Shown: positions 7,668 to 16,508, counted from the first letter of the stretch. The stretch is 64,000 nt of DNA from Flavobacterium psychrophilum (GCA_945860385.1 CAMAQD010000016.1:27617-91616), one strand, 5' to 3'. Notes: generated by a model not told the origin, from the letters alone. Program-made: numbers and translations.

Positions 7668-8447
7668 TTAGAATTTAGCAAAAAGCTGTTCCATTTTTGC
7701 TTTTTCTTCTTCAGCCAATACGCTATCAACCAAGATTCTTCCAGAATGCTCGTCAGTAATAATTTTTTTTCTGGCAGCAATCTCTACTTGGGTTTGTGGT
7801 GGAATGGTGAAGAATGATCCTGCAGAGGCTCCTCTTTCAATTGAAACAACAGCCAATCCGTTGCGAACGCTAGAACGAATTCTGTCGTAAGCGGCTAAAA
7901 GTCTGTCTTCGATTAAACTTCTATATTCAGATGATTTATCAGATAAGAATGTTTCTTCTTTAGCAGTTTCAGACATAATATCACTTAATTCTGATTTTTT
8001 ATGTTTCAAGTGATTTGATTTAGTTTCTAATCGCTCTTTTGATTGTGCAATGATTTCTTTTTTGTGCTCAATAGAAGCTTTCATTTCTTTGATTTGCTTC
8101 TCAGCCAATTGAATTTCCAATTCTTGAAATTCCACTTCTTTAGTCAAAGAATTAAATTCTCTATTGTTACGAACTGTTTCTTGTTGTTTTGTATATCTTT
8201 TGATTGCTTCTTTGTGCTCATCAATTGAGTTTTTCTTAACCTTGATCAGGTCTTCAATAGTTTCAAGATCTTTTTTCAATTTCTCTGAACGAGTGCTTAA
8301 TCCTGCAACTTCATCTTCTAAATCTTCTACTTCAAGAGGAAGTTCACCTCTTACGTTTCTAATTTCGTCAATTCTAGAGTCGATCAATTGTAGATCGTAA
8401 ATTGCTCTTAATTTGTCTTCAACACTCAATTCTTTTGTAGTCGCCAT
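7668..8447 (-). CDS. Coiled-coil 'zinc ribbon' family protein (CT398/HP0958-like) lacking the zinc cysteines
   Basis: This 259-residue protein is almost entirely a long antiparallel coiled coil (about 8-190), followed by the C-terminal domain that in this family is a C4 zinc ribbon (PF02591). The ribbon is recognisable by IERGASAGSFFTIPPQ (203-218) and ITDEHSGRILVD (230-241), but all four metal cysteines are replaced: Ser208 and Ser211 in place of the first CxxC, Asp232 and Ser235 in place of the second. The fold may persist without zinc. It sits 10 bases downstream of the Nif3-like gene, a pairing common in bacteria. Family members bind nucleic acids or proteins; the exact role here is unknown. 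Confidence 0.88.
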   Translation of the reverse strand: MATTKELSVEDKLRAIYDLQLIDSRIDEIRNVRGELPLEVEDLEDEVAGLSTRSEKLKKDLETIEDLIKVKKNSIDEHKEAIKRYTKQQETVRNNREFNSLTKEVEFQELEIQLAEKQIKEMKASIEHKKEIIAQSKERLETKSNHLKHKKSELSDIMSETAKEETFLSDKSSEYRSLIEDRLLAAYDRIRSSVRNGLAVVSIERGASAGSFFTIPPQTQVEIAARKKIITDEHSGRILVDSVLAEEEKAKMEQLFAKF

Positions 8448-8457
8448 ATTCTAATGT

Positions 8458-9552
8458 CTATAAGTACTTAACTGGATTTGTATTTTCTTCTGATAAAACG
8501 ATTGCAAAATTAAGGATTTTTTTCCGAAGAAAATCAACAATATAATTTTTTGTATAGCGTTCGCTTTCAAAATGACCAATATCGGCCAAAATTAACTGAT
8601 TTTCGGCTTCATAAAATTGATGATACTTTAAATCAGCGGTCAAAAAAGCATCGGCTCCAGCCTGTAGGGCATTTTTTATAGCAAAACTTCCAGAGCCTCC
8701 CAGAACGGCCACTTTTTTTATTGGTTTTCCTAAAAATGCGCTGTGTCGGATGCCATCGGCTTGCATTTTGTTTTGTACGAAATGCAGAAAATCTTTTTCA
8801 TCCATTGGAACAATGAATTCACCAATCATTCCCAATCCAATATTTTGATTTTTGTTTTGCAAATCATAAATTTCATAAGCCACTTCTTCGTAAATATGAT
8901 TTTTGAATAGCGCTTTCAGGATTTTGTTTTCCAAATGTTTTTCGAAAGTCACTTCAATTTTGATTTCGTCACCTTCTACAAATTCAAAGCGTTCTCCAAT
9001 TTCGGGATTGCTGTGTTCGTTGCCCATATATGTGCCAATTCCCTTCGAGTTGAAACTACAATTTTCATAGTTTCCAATGTTTCCCGCACCCGCATCAAAC
9101 AAAGAATTACGGAGTTTTTCGGCATTTTCAGGAATGGTGTACGTCACTAATTTCCGAATTAAATTGGTTTTTGGAATCAGGATTTTGGTTTTGGTTAAAC
9201 CCAATGCATCACAAAATATTTTATTTACGCCATCTTGATGATTGTCTAATGCGGTGTGAACTGCATAAATCGCAATGTCGTTTTTTATGGCTTTTATAAT
9301 AGCTCTTTCTACATAGTTTTTGCCGGTTATTTTCTTCAATCCGGAAAATAAAATGGGATGAAAACAAACCACCAAATTACAGTTTTTGGCAATTGCTTCA
9401 TCGATAACGCTTTCCAAAGCATCGTGGCAAACTAAAACTCCTGTTCCTTCCGTATTTTGATTTCCAACCAATAAACCTACATTGTCAAAATCTTCGGCAT
9501 AGGCAAGTGGTGCCATTTCTTCGAGTACAGAAATTATTTCTTTGAGTTTCAT
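8458..9552 (-). CDS. Nif3-like dinuclear metal-centre hexameric protein
   Basis: This is a 364-residue Nif3/DUF34 family protein, longer than the minimal 250-aa form because it carries the inserted PII-like domain (about 125-240), as in B. subtilis YqfO. Metal ligands are visible in LVVCFHPILFSGLKK (about 59-73), HTALDNHQDGVN (about 98-109) and the late DIGHFESERY (about 325-334). Suggested activities for the family include GTP cyclohydrolase-like or damage-control chemistry, but none is settled. It is the first gene of an operon with the coiled-coil protein and has a TAACTTTG promoter box upstream. Confidence 0.93.
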   Translation of the reverse strand: MKLKEIISVLEEMAPLAYAEDFDNVGLLVGNQNTEGTGVLVCHDALESVIDEAIAKNCNLVVCFHPILFSGLKKITGKNYVERAIIKAIKNDIAIYAVHTALDNHQDGVNKIFCDALGLTKTKILIPKTNLIRKLVTYTIPENAEKLRNSLFDAGAGNIGNYENCSFNSKGIGTYMGNEHSNPEIGERFEFVEGDEIKIEVTFEKHLENKILKALFKNHIYEEVAYEIYDLQNKNQNIGLGMIGEFIVPMDEKDFLHFVQNKMQADGIRHSAFLGKPIKKVAVLGGSGSFAIKNALQAGADAFLTADLKYHQFYEAENQLILADIGHFESERYTKNYIVDFLRKKILNFAIVLSEENTNPVKYL

Positions 9553-9573
9553 TTTTTATTTTTTTCGAATAAA

Positions 9574-9581
9574 CAAAGTTA
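9574..9581 (-). promoter_or_regulatory. -7 box upstream of the Nif3-like gene
   Basis: TAACTTTG on the minus strand (9581-9574) matches TANNTTTG exactly, 21 bases before the ATG. A TTG lies upstream but at a spacing shorter than the usual 19 bases. Confidence 0.5.
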
Positions 9582-9633
9582 GGAATTAATAACTCAACTT
9601 TTTTATAATGATAAAATAGTATACTTTCGTATT

Positions 9634-10659
9634 ATGAATTTACTTCGCAAAATACTCTTACCCTTTGCCATTTTGTATGGATTCATAACCGGTATTCGGA
9701 ATTTTCTTTACGATAAAGGAATTCTAAAATCCTATTCTTTTCAACTCCCCGTTATTGCAGTTGGAAATTTAAGTGTTGGCGGTACCGGAAAAACTCCTCA
9801 AATCGAATATTTGATTCGGTTACTTTCGCCAAAATACAAAGTTGCCACATTGAGTCGCGGATACAAAAGACAGTCCAAGGGATTTATTTTAGCAGATGCG
9901 ACATCGAATGCTGAAATCATCGGAGACGAACCGTTTCAGTTTTATTCAAAATTCAAAAACATTCAAGTAGCTGTTGATGCTGATAGAAAAAACGGTATAG
10001 AACAATTACTTTCACAAACTGAAAAACCGGAAATTATTCTATTGGACGATGCTTTTCAGCATCGGAAAGTAAAGGCGGGGTTCTATATTTTGCTTACTTC
10101 CTATGGCGACTTGTATTCGGATGATTTTATGTTACCAACAGGAAATTTGCGAGAAAGCAGGAGTGGAGCCAGAAGAGCCAACATAGTTATTGTAACTAAA
10201 TGTCCTGCGAATCTTTCGCTTGACGAGCAAAAGCAACTAAAAACTAAATTACAATTGGATTCCAATCAAGAATTGTATTTCTCCTATATTGATTATGACG
10301 ATTCCGTTTATTCAGAAGTTAAAACGATGAAAGTAAGCGAAATCAGGAATGTTAATAAATTACTTTTGGCAGGAATAGCAAAACCCAATCCGTTTTTCGC
10401 ATATTTGCAAGGAGAGAATGATGAAAAATTAGTTTTTCCTGACCATCATCATTTTACGGAAAACGATATTAAAACCATAATAAATAAATCACAAAATAAA
10501 ATAATCATCACCACCGAAAAAGATTTCGTGAGACTGAAAGGTAATATTCCAAAAGAGCAACTTTTCTATTTACCTATACGAAGTTCTTTTCTTTCTGTTG
10601 GAGAAAATTTTGATAAAACCATTACAAATTATGTGGGAGCAAGTACAAGAAACCGTTAG
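9634..10659 (+). CDS. lpxK: Tetraacyldisaccharide 4'-kinase LpxK
   Basis: LpxK phosphorylates the 4' position of the lipid A disaccharide precursor at the inner membrane. The 341-residue protein has an N-terminal hydrophobic membrane-associated helix (about 7-22), the P-loop GGTGKTP (49-55), DADRKNG and the family motif DDAFQHR (about 146-152). Length is typical (about 330-350). A near-consensus promoter box (TATACTTTCG, 9620-9629) lies just upstream. The last 29 bases overlap the start of the purine nucleoside phosphorylase gene, which implies translational coupling. It confirms an LPS-making outer membrane. Confidence 0.96.
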   Translation: MNLLRKILLPFAILYGFITGIRNFLYDKGILKSYSFQLPVIAVGNLSVGGTGKTPQIEYLIRLLSPKYKVATLSRGYKRQSKGFILADATSNAEIIGDEPFQFYSKFKNIQVAVDADRKNGIEQLLSQTEKPEIILLDDAFQHRKVKAGFYILLTSYGDLYSDDFMLPTGNLRESRSGARRANIVIVTKCPANLSLDEQKQLKTKLQLDSNQELYFSYIDYDDSVYSEVKTMKVSEIRNVNKLLLAGIAKPNPFFAYLQGENDEKLVFPDHHHFTENDIKTIINKSQNKIIITTEKDFVRLKGNIPKEQLFYLPIRSSFLSVGENFDKTITNYVGASTRNR

Positions 10660-11443
10660 TTTTATAAAAGAAAAAACCAATTTCACTCCGGAATACGGGG
10701 TAATCTTAGGTTCAGGATTGGGTAGTTTTACAGATGATATTAATATCGAATTTACTTTGCCTTACAGCGAAATTCCAAATTTTCCAGTGTCGACCGTACA
10801 AGGTCATAAAGGAGCTTTGGTTTTTGGTACTATCGGCGACAAAAAAGTAGTAGCAATGCAAGGTCGTTTTCATTTTTACGAGGGCTATTCTATGAAAGAA
10901 GTAACTTTTCCGGTTCGTGTAATGAAATATTTGGGAGTCGAAAAATTAGTAGTTTCGAATGCTTCAGGTGGCGTAAATTCCAATTATGAAGTAGGTTCAA
11001 TTGTACTATTGAAAGACCAAATCAATATGATGCCTGAACATCCTTTGAGAGGAAAAAATGATGAACGTTTTGGACCCCGTTTTTTAAATATGAGCGAACC
11101 ATTTTCTAACAATATGATTTCTGTTGCTAAAGCTTTAGCTAAAAATCTGAAAATAAAAGTTCAGGATGGTATTTATCTGGGACTTCAAGGACCAACTTTT
11201 GAAACCTTAGCCGAATATAAAATGGTAAAAGTTCTAGGAGCTGATTGCGTGGGAATGTCAACCGTTCCCGAAGTTATCGTAGCACGACACATGGATATGG
11301 AATGTTTTGGATTATCGGTAATTACTGATATGGGTAATGAGGAAAATATCGAATCGGTTTCGCACGATGAAGTTTTAGAAGCTGCAAAAAAAGCGGAACC
11401 CAATGTGAGAAGATTAATAAAGGAATTGATTTTAAAATATTAA
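10631..11443 (+). CDS. punA: Purine nucleoside phosphorylase, type I (trimeric)
   Basis: It cleaves purine nucleosides with phosphate to free base and ribose-1-phosphate (purine salvage, cytoplasm). I chose ATG 10631 (MWEQVQETV), giving 270 aa, because the longer frame from 10598 only adds residues read from inside lpxK. Signatures are GVILGSGLG (phosphate-binding loop, about 22-30), VQGHKGALVFG, GRFHFYEGY, the VSNASGGVN block and the base-contacting TFETLAEYKM and STVPEVIVARH segments. It overlaps lpxK by 29 bases, an operon with no metabolic link. No T-rich hairpin is evident after it. Confidence 0.95.
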   Translation: MWEQVQETVSFIKEKTNFTPEYGVILGSGLGSFTDDINIEFTLPYSEIPNFPVSTVQGHKGALVFGTIGDKKVVAMQGRFHFYEGYSMKEVTFPVRVMKYLGVEKLVVSNASGGVNSNYEVGSIVLLKDQINMMPEHPLRGKNDERFGPRFLNMSEPFSNNMISVAKALAKNLKIKVQDGIYLGLQGPTFETLAEYKMVKVLGADCVGMSTVPEVIVARHMDMECFGLSVITDMGNEENIESVSHDEVLEAAKKAEPNVRRLIKELILKY

Positions 11444-11526
11444 ACGCCACTCTTTATACTGCTTTCTGCATTTAATATCACAACTGTAAATTCGTAGCTT
11501 GTCCCGAAAGATTTTAGGACTTGAAA

Positions 11527-12396
11527 CTATCTCCTGTGTTTCCAGCGTTTGTGCGTCCATAAATAAAATTCAGGAGCTTCGTAGATTTGTTGTTCTACTA
11601 GTTTCAGGAATTTATCGGTGATTTCGTAATCAGGTACTTTTTGAACGTTTTCTGATAGGACTTCAAAACTTGCTTCGTAGTAGCCCCGTTTGATTTTTTT
11701 TACTTTTAGAAAAATGACATTCATATCATACTTTTTCGACAACATTTCGGCTCCTGTATGAACGGGAACTTCAATGCCCATAAATTTTTGCCAATGAAAA
11801 GCGGAGGAAACTTTTGGCGATTGATCACTTGCAAATCCGTAAATTGAAAGTAGATTGTTATTTTTATTTTTAATAATATACGTTACGGTTTCTTTAGTAG
11901 TGATAAGAAACGCATTGAATCGAGATCGAATATCACGAACTAATTTGTCAAAATAAGGATTCGCAATTTTTTTATAAATGGCATAACCACTAAATCTGAT
12001 ATACGAATTCATAGAAATTACCCATTCATAACTGGCATAATGCGCTAGCATCATTGCGATACTTTTATCTTGTTCTTCTAGTTTTTGATAAACTTCAAGA
12101 TTGGTGAATACGAAACGTTCACTAATTTCTTTTTTGGAAATCGTCATCGTTTTAATCATTTCAAGAAACATATCGCACAAATGTTGGAAAGATTTTTTTT
12201 CGATAATTAATCGTTCTGCATCTGATAAATTAGGCAATGCCAATGCTAAGTTTTCTCGAACTGTTTTTTTTCGGTAACCAATTACGTAATAAACAATTAA
12301 ATATACAAAATCAGAAAGCACGTATAACAATCGAAAAGGCAATATCGATATGCACCATAAAAAAGGGTAAACAATAAGGTAAATAATGAAACGCAT
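11527..12396 (-). CDS. Lysophospholipid/lipid A acyltransferase (LpxL/HtrB family)
   Basis: This is a 289-residue membrane-associated acyltransferase. An N-terminal hydrophobic segment (about 1-40) precedes the HX4E-type active site HYASYE (about 140-145) in LAHYASYEW. The block with ASDQSPKVSSAFHWQKFMG and the C-terminal YLWTHKRWKHRR are typical of LpxL/LpxM family enzymes, which add secondary acyl chains to lipid A on the cytoplasmic face of the inner membrane. In Bacteroidota some members act on other amino-lipids, so the acceptor is uncertain. It is a single gene, convergent with the PNP gene. Confidence 0.9.
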   Translation of the reverse strand: MRFIIYLIVYPFLWCISILPFRLLYVLSDFVYLIVYYVIGYRKKTVRENLALALPNLSDAERLIIEKKSFQHLCDMFLEMIKTMTISKKEISERFVFTNLEVYQKLEEQDKSIAMMLAHYASYEWVISMNSYIRFSGYAIYKKIANPYFDKLVRDIRSRFNAFLITTKETVTYIIKNKNNNLLSIYGFASDQSPKVSSAFHWQKFMGIEVPVHTGAEMLSKKYDMNVIFLKVKKIKRGYYEASFEVLSENVQKVPDYEITDKFLKLVEQQIYEAPEFYLWTHKRWKHRR

Positions 12397-12522
12397 TAAC
12401 TATATTTTTTCAACAAAGATAATTCAAATAAATCTTTCAATCTTACGTTTAGAACTCTTGATGTATTTTATAACCATAAATATTATTTAGATTTACATTT
12501 TTTAAAAACATCCAAATTATTT

Positions 12523-13155
12523 ATGAGTACAATTTTTATTATTGCCGTGACTATTTTTATCAGTTACAAAGGATTTAATGATCTGCAGTTTTTTCGGAAA
12601 TATGAATTTCACATCGGCAGTATTCGGGCTGGTGAGCAAATCCGAATGTTTTCTTCTGGTTTTTTACACGCCGATTTAGGACATTTATTTTTCAATATGT
12701 TCACGCTCTATATGTTCGCTCCTGTTGTGATAAACTATTTTGGAGAGGTTTCCTTTTTATTAATTTACCTAATTAGTCTTGCTTTTGGTAGTTTGTTGAC
12801 GTTGTTGATGCACAAAAATGATTATAATTATAGAGCTATTGGAGCATCAGGAGCGGTGACTGGAATTATTTATTCGGCGATATTATTGCAACCCGATATG
12901 ATGTTGGGTTTGTTTTATGTGATTCCCATTCCGGCATATCTTTTTGGTATTGGTTATTTGTTGTATTCTATTTATGGAATGAAAGCCAAGAATGATAATA
13001 TAGGTCATACGGCTCATTTTGGAGGCGCTATCGGAGGCTATTTGACAACAATCATAAAGCAACCCGAAATGCTTACAGATAATACTTTTATGGTACTACT
13101 TTTGGCAATTCCTATTGTAATTCTTTTTATTCTTTCTAAAATGGGAAAACTATAA
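12523..13155 (+). CDS. Rhomboid family intramembrane serine protease
   Basis: This 210-residue polytopic protein has six predicted membrane segments. The catalytic dyad is visible as Ser109 in GASGAVTG (107-114) and His165 in GHTAHFGGAIGG (161-172). The HXXXN motif of the family appears as HLFFN (54-58). Such proteases cleave substrates within or next to their transmembrane helices. The substrate is unknown. It is followed after 50 bases by the SIMPL-domain gene on the same strand. Confidence 0.93.
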   Translation: MSTIFIIAVTIFISYKGFNDLQFFRKYEFHIGSIRAGEQIRMFSSGFLHADLGHLFFNMFTLYMFAPVVINYFGEVSFLLIYLISLAFGSLLTLLMHKNDYNYRAIGASGAVTGIIYSAILLQPDMMLGLFYVIPIPAYLFGIGYLLYSIYGMKAKNDNIGHTAHFGGAIGGYLTTIIKQPEMLTDNTFMVLLLAIPIVILFILSKMGKL

Positions 13156-13205
13156 TTGGCATAAGATTTGCCTACAGATTGTAAAACATATAAAATAGTA
13201 TAAAA

Positions 13206-13898
13206 ATGAAAAAAGTAATTTTAATTCTTGCCTTAGTATTTATGGCAAATTCTTTTGCACAAGAACACAAACAAGTGCCAATGATTAATGTATCTGGAGA
13301 AGGAAAAGTAAAAGTAGCTCCAGACCAGGCGTTAATTTCAATTTCAATTGAAACAAAAGGAACCAAAGCCGAAGAAGTAAAGCGAGAAAATGACAAAAAG
13401 ATGGATGGTATTTTGAAATTCATCAAGAAATCGAATATTGCAGCAGAAGATTTTCAAACGCAACGCATTTCTTTGAATCCAAATTATGATTACGAGAAAA
13501 AGAAATACAATTATATAGCTACTCAATCGGTGCAAATTCTATTGAAAGATTTATCCAAATACGATGCGCTAATGGAAGGTTTAGTTAATGAGGGAATCAA
13601 CAGAATAGACAATGTAGAATTTAAGTCTTCTAAAATGATTCAATTGCAATCCGATGCTCGAAAACTAGCGATAAAGGATGCAAAAGCAAAAGCAGAAGAT
13701 TTTGTTTCGGTTTTGGGACAAAAAGTAGGTAAAGCGATAGTGATATCAGATAATTCACAAAGTTATATTCCACAGCCTAGGATGTACGCTATGAAGTCTA
13801 TGTCGATGGATAAAGCAGAATCAGCCCCGAGAGAAACTTTGGCCATTGGCGAAATGGAAATTATTGCAAATGTAAGTGTGAGTTTTGTTTTGGATTAA
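13206..13898 (+). CDS. SIMPL (DUF541) domain periplasmic protein
   Basis: This 230-residue protein has a signal peptide with cleavage expected after NSFA (about residue 18). The mature part is a SIMPL/DUF541 domain: ISVSGEGKVKVAPDQALISI-like opening (seen as INVSGEGKVKVAPDQA), the YEKKKYNYIATQSVQI strand region, and KDAKAKAEDFVSVLGQKVGKA near 160-180, all standard for the family. Function of these exported proteins (relatives include BP26 and YggE) is poorly defined and linked to oxidative stress in some cases. It ends just before a bidirectional terminator and a convergent tRNA gene. Confidence 0.9.
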   Translation: MKKVILILALVFMANSFAQEHKQVPMINVSGEGKVKVAPDQALISISIETKGTKAEEVKRENDKKMDGILKFIKKSNIAAEDFQTQRISLNPNYDYEKKKYNYIATQSVQILLKDLSKYDALMEGLVNEGINRIDNVEFKSSKMIQLQSDARKLAIKDAKAKAEDFVSVLGQKVGKAIVISDNSQSYIPQPRMYAMKSMSMDKAESAPRETLAIGEMEIIANVSVSFVLD

Positions 13899-13920
13899 AG
13901 TATGTAAACCAAATTGAATC

Positions 13921-13953
13921 AAAAAAGTCCTGAAAATTTTCAGGACTTTTTTT
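13921..13953. terminator. Perfectly palindromic terminator between SIMPL gene and tRNA-Tyr
   Basis: AAAAGTCCTGAAA pairs with TTTCAGGACTTTT, with A and T runs on both sides. It can terminate the plus-strand SIMPL gene and the minus-strand tRNA transcript. Confidence 0.85.
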
Positions 13954-13954
13954 G

Positions 13955-14035
13955 TGGGGAGAGCAGGATTCGAACCTGCGAAGTTCACACAGCAGATTTA
14001 CAGTCTGCCCTCGTTGGCCGCTTGAGTATCTCCCC
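13955..14035 (-). tRNA. tRNA-Tyr (anticodon GTA)
   Basis: The minus strand starts GGGGAGA and ends TCTCCCC plus discriminator A, giving a full 7-bp acceptor stem. The anticodon loop reads CTGTAAA with anticodon GTA, the T arm contains GGTTCGAATCC, and a long variable arm is present as expected for bacterial tRNA-Tyr (class II, 81 nt). CCA is not encoded. A terminator follows immediately. Confidence 0.97.
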
Positions 14036-14149
14036 AAAGCCTTTGTAATTGCACTAAGCGGTTGCAAATATAACAACAGTTTTCAGGTTTCCAAATATTA
14101 TTTAAACTAAATTTTAAATTCGTTTTTAATACGTTGGTATTGAATAAAA

Positions 14150-14180
14150 TAAAAAAATCTCCACTGGGGAGATTTTTTTG
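14150..14180 (-). terminator. Terminator after the TlpA-type gene
   Basis: AAAAAAATCTCC and GGGGAGATTTTTTT (14151-14179) form a short strong hairpin. On the minus strand the T run follows the stem. It lies about 20 bases after the stop of the thioredoxin part. Confidence 0.8.
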
Positions 14181-14198
14181 TTGTTGTATTTGGAAGTC

Positions 14199-14603
14199 TT
14201 ATTTAGACAAAAGTGCTGCAATTTTTGCTTTAAGTTCTTCACCTCTTAAATTTTGTGCGACAACTTTACCTGAAGCATCTAGAATAAAAGTGGCAGGTAT
14301 AGACTCTACTTCATATTGAATTGCGATGGGTTCTTCCCAGAATTTTAGATGCGAAACATGCGTCCAGGTCAATTTATCTTTAACAATAGCTTCTTTCCAT
14401 TTTGTAGCATCTTTATCGAGAGATACCCCAACGATATTCAATCCTTTAGAATGAAACTCTTTGTATAAAGCTACCATATTTGGATTTTCAGCTCGGCAAG
14501 GACCACACCAAGAGGCCCAAAAATCAACAATGGTTACTTTTCCTAAACTTTCTTTCAGACTAACTATTTTCCCTTCAGGATTTGGTGCTGAAAAATCGGA
14601 TCT
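14199..14603 (-). pseudogene. Thioredoxin (TlpA/ResA) domain separated by an in-frame TGA from its upstream half
   Basis: Downstream of the TGA at 14604-14606 the same reading frame continues for 134 codons to a stop at 14199. The start is RSDFSAPNPEGKIVSLK, followed by the active site DFWASWCGPC with both redox cysteines, and later WTHVSHLKFWEEP and SIPATFILDASG, a normal TlpA/ResA-type thioredoxin fold. The first ATG in frame is at 14477, after the CxxC, so initiation there would give an inactive fragment. The upstream ORF plus this one have the size and domain order (DUF4369, thioredoxin) of a single Flavobacterial TlpA protein of about 390 residues. I read it as a nonsense-split gene. Confidence 0.8.
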
Positions 14604-15371
14604 TCATTTACTGTTTGCAGGAGCTCCTTGAACTGGTGGAGTTGCACCTGCGCCAACTGATGGTGTTTTTGCTTCTTTGATTTTTAACTCAATCGCTTTA
14701 CCTGGTTTTGTCTTTTTTAAAGTTTCATCAAGGCTGGCATAAATTTGCTCAACTTTTTTAACATCAATAGTTGGGTCATTCGACATTCCTTGTATGATAA
14801 GTACACTGATGAATGACTTAGGATGAGTTTCGGCGTAAGTGTTATATTTCTTTTTAGATTCAGTATTTACACCTTCTTGAAGTGTACTATATTCCTTCAT
14901 TAATTTATTGATGGTTACTGTATCATTAGTTTGTTGGGCTTGAGTCATTAGCGGAGTGTTTTTCTTTTGAAAACTCATTAACCCTTTTTGAATTACAAGA
15001 AGTTCTTCGTTAAATTTCACAAATTCATCATTGTTGTAAGTCCCTGATACTTTAGATTTATTGATACTATCTTTATTCACTACGATAGTAATATCTCCAT
15101 TTTCTAGTATAAACGGGAATTTCCCTTGAACTCCTTCAACTTGCAACATATGAAAAGAAGGCTCTGTTGTTTTTCCTGTCATTTCAAATTTTCCGTTTTC
15201 TACTTTTACTGTATCAACTGGTATTAATCCCATTCCAGCTGCATCTTGGGATTCCAAAATTATAGTTTTGCCGTTTTCAATTCCTGTTGCTGTTCCAGAG
15301 ATAGTGTACTTGGTTTTGCTACAAGAAATTAAAAATACTGTAGCCGATAATAATAAAATTATTTTTTTCAT
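14604..15371 (-). CDS. DUF4369 lipoprotein, N-terminal half of a split TlpA-type protein
   Basis: This 255-residue exported lipoprotein has the signal MKKIILLLSATVFLISC, with the lipobox Cys at 17. The DUF4369 beta domain follows (TISGTATGIENGKTIIL, about 22-38, to the KVSGTYNNDEF region near 110), then a helical linker with a Pro/Ala-rich end. In related proteins a thioredoxin domain comes next and the whole is a membrane-bound periplasmic disulfide reductase. Here TGA at 14604-14606 ends the ORF right at that junction, with the thioredoxin domain continuing in the same frame. It may still be made as a stable lipoprotein lacking redox function. Confidence 0.8.
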   Translation of the reverse strand: MKKIILLLSATVFLISCSKTKYTISGTATGIENGKTIILESQDAAGMGLIPVDTVKVENGKFEMTGKTTEPSFHMLQVEGVQGKFPFILENGDITIVVNKDSINKSKVSGTYNNDEFVKFNEELLVIQKGLMSFQKKNTPLMTQAQQTNDTVTINKLMKEYSTLQEGVNTESKKKYNTYAETHPKSFISVLIIQGMSNDPTIDVKKVEQIYASLDETLKKTKPGKAIELKIKEAKTPSVGAGATPPVQGAPANSK

Positions 15372-15560
15372 TACGTGTTAGTTAAATGATTTAAGTGTGC
15401 AAAAGTATTTAAATAATTAAAATATCAATAATTTTATCACTTAAATTTTTGTTATAATTAATATGAGATTAATTATTTAAGAAAAATGTTCTTAGAGAGA
15501 TCCAAAATAGCTTTGTCTATAACTTTAATACGGAAGTTCTAAAAGTTGAAATGGATTTGA

Positions 15561-15800
15561 TTAGTTCAAGACAGAACTATTTTTTGATTCACATTCCTGA
15601 ATATTATAGTCAGCGTGATCAATTTCATTTATTGTAATTTTAATGTCCAAATTTACAGTTCTAAGTTCTTTATGTAAAATGGCACTCGATTCATTCAATT
15701 TGAGTTTATCGTTTATTTCATCTCTTTGTTTTTCTAATATCTCTAAAACGTCCTGTGCTTTTTTGCGTTGAGATTTATATAACGTACAAGGATCTTTCAT
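15561..15800 (-). CDS. Small coiled-coil protein of unknown function
   Basis: This 79-residue protein has an opening MKDPCTLYKSQRKKAQDVLE and one continuous charged helix (about 8-70) with heptad-like hydrophobics. It has two Cys (5 and about 69) but no known motif. The composition and an ATG preceded by an A/T-rich leader fit a real small gene, and a terminator lies upstream on the same strand, so it is transcribed alone. I do not recognise it. Confidence 0.5.
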   Translation of the reverse strand: MKDPCTLYKSQRKKAQDVLEILEKQRDEINDKLKLNESSAILHKELRTVNLDIKITINEIDHADYNIQECESKNSSVLN

Positions 15801-15890
15801 AATTACAATTTCTTAAAATTTATTGAAAGTGCTAACTTACTTAAAACAAATATTCTATGCAATTTTGGTCTTAAATTTTCGACAGAAAAC

Positions 15891-15922
15891 ACAAAAACAC
15901 CCCTAAAAGGAGTGTTTTTTGT
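15891..15922 (-). terminator. Terminator after the J-domain gene
   Basis: AAAACACCCC and GGAGTGTTTT pair with one mismatch around TAAAA. On the minus strand T residues follow. It lies 18 bases beyond the stop of the J/KTSC-domain gene. Confidence 0.65.
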
Positions 15923-15939
15923 TAAATCTATTTAAAAAA

Positions 15940-16380
15940 CTAATCTTGGTTCAGTGTTTTTCTCCAAGTAAATGCATTTAAAATATGTCTTTTAGCAAAT
16001 CGGCCAGGGGAGTCAGCATTTACCATTTTCACATAAGTAGCTTTAGGAACACTAATATACTCATAAACACTACCATTAGAGAAATTGATAATCAACCTGC
16101 CTTCGACAAATTTGTAATCTGAAATAGTAGAAGTTGAGATAGTCTCAGTGTATTCTGGTAAGTTTTGTTTTATTGTTTCTGGATTGATACTTACCAAAAA
16201 GTGGTAGGCTTCAATAATTTTTTTACTGTTTTCTTCAGCAGCTTTCAAACCATCATCATTCCCTTGAAATTTATCAGGATGCGCATCTTTCATCGCATTG
16301 CGATAAATGGTTTTCAAATCTTTTAATTCTACTGTTTTTTCTACATTAAGTAGCTTTCTGTATTCAACTATTTTTTTCAT
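15940..16380 (-). CDS. J-domain and KTSC-domain protein
   Basis: This 146-residue protein begins with a J domain whose HPD tripeptide is intact (DAHPDKFQG, about 33-41), so it could stimulate an Hsp70 ATPase. Its second half (about 80-140) is a KTSC domain: a strand pattern GRLIINFSNGSVYEYISVP, then VKMVNADSPGRFAKRHI. KTSC domains are small RNA/protein-associated modules. The combination is seen in Bacteroidota proteins of unknown role. It is a single gene with its own terminator. Confidence 0.85.
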   Translation of the reverse strand: MKKIVEYRKLLNVEKTVELKDLKTIYRNAMKDAHPDKFQGNDDGLKAAEENSKKIIEAYHFLVSINPETIKQNLPEYTETISTSTISDYKFVEGRLIINFSNGSVYEYISVPKATYVKMVNADSPGRFAKRHILNAFTWRKTLNQD

Positions 16381-16508
16381 AAAAGGTAACTAGCTGTCTT
16401 TTAATGTGAAACCAATAAAATTAGGTATCAAAATTGACAATTTTTTGCAAAGGTACACTTTTTTTTAAGTTTTCAATTTTTGACTTTAAAAAAAATAGAT
16501 AATACTAT

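Noticed and set aside
14604..14606. TGA as a selenocysteine codon in the TlpA-type gene
   Set aside because: The position is a variable linker, not a Cys site; no SECIS-like hairpin follows and no selenium genes are seen.
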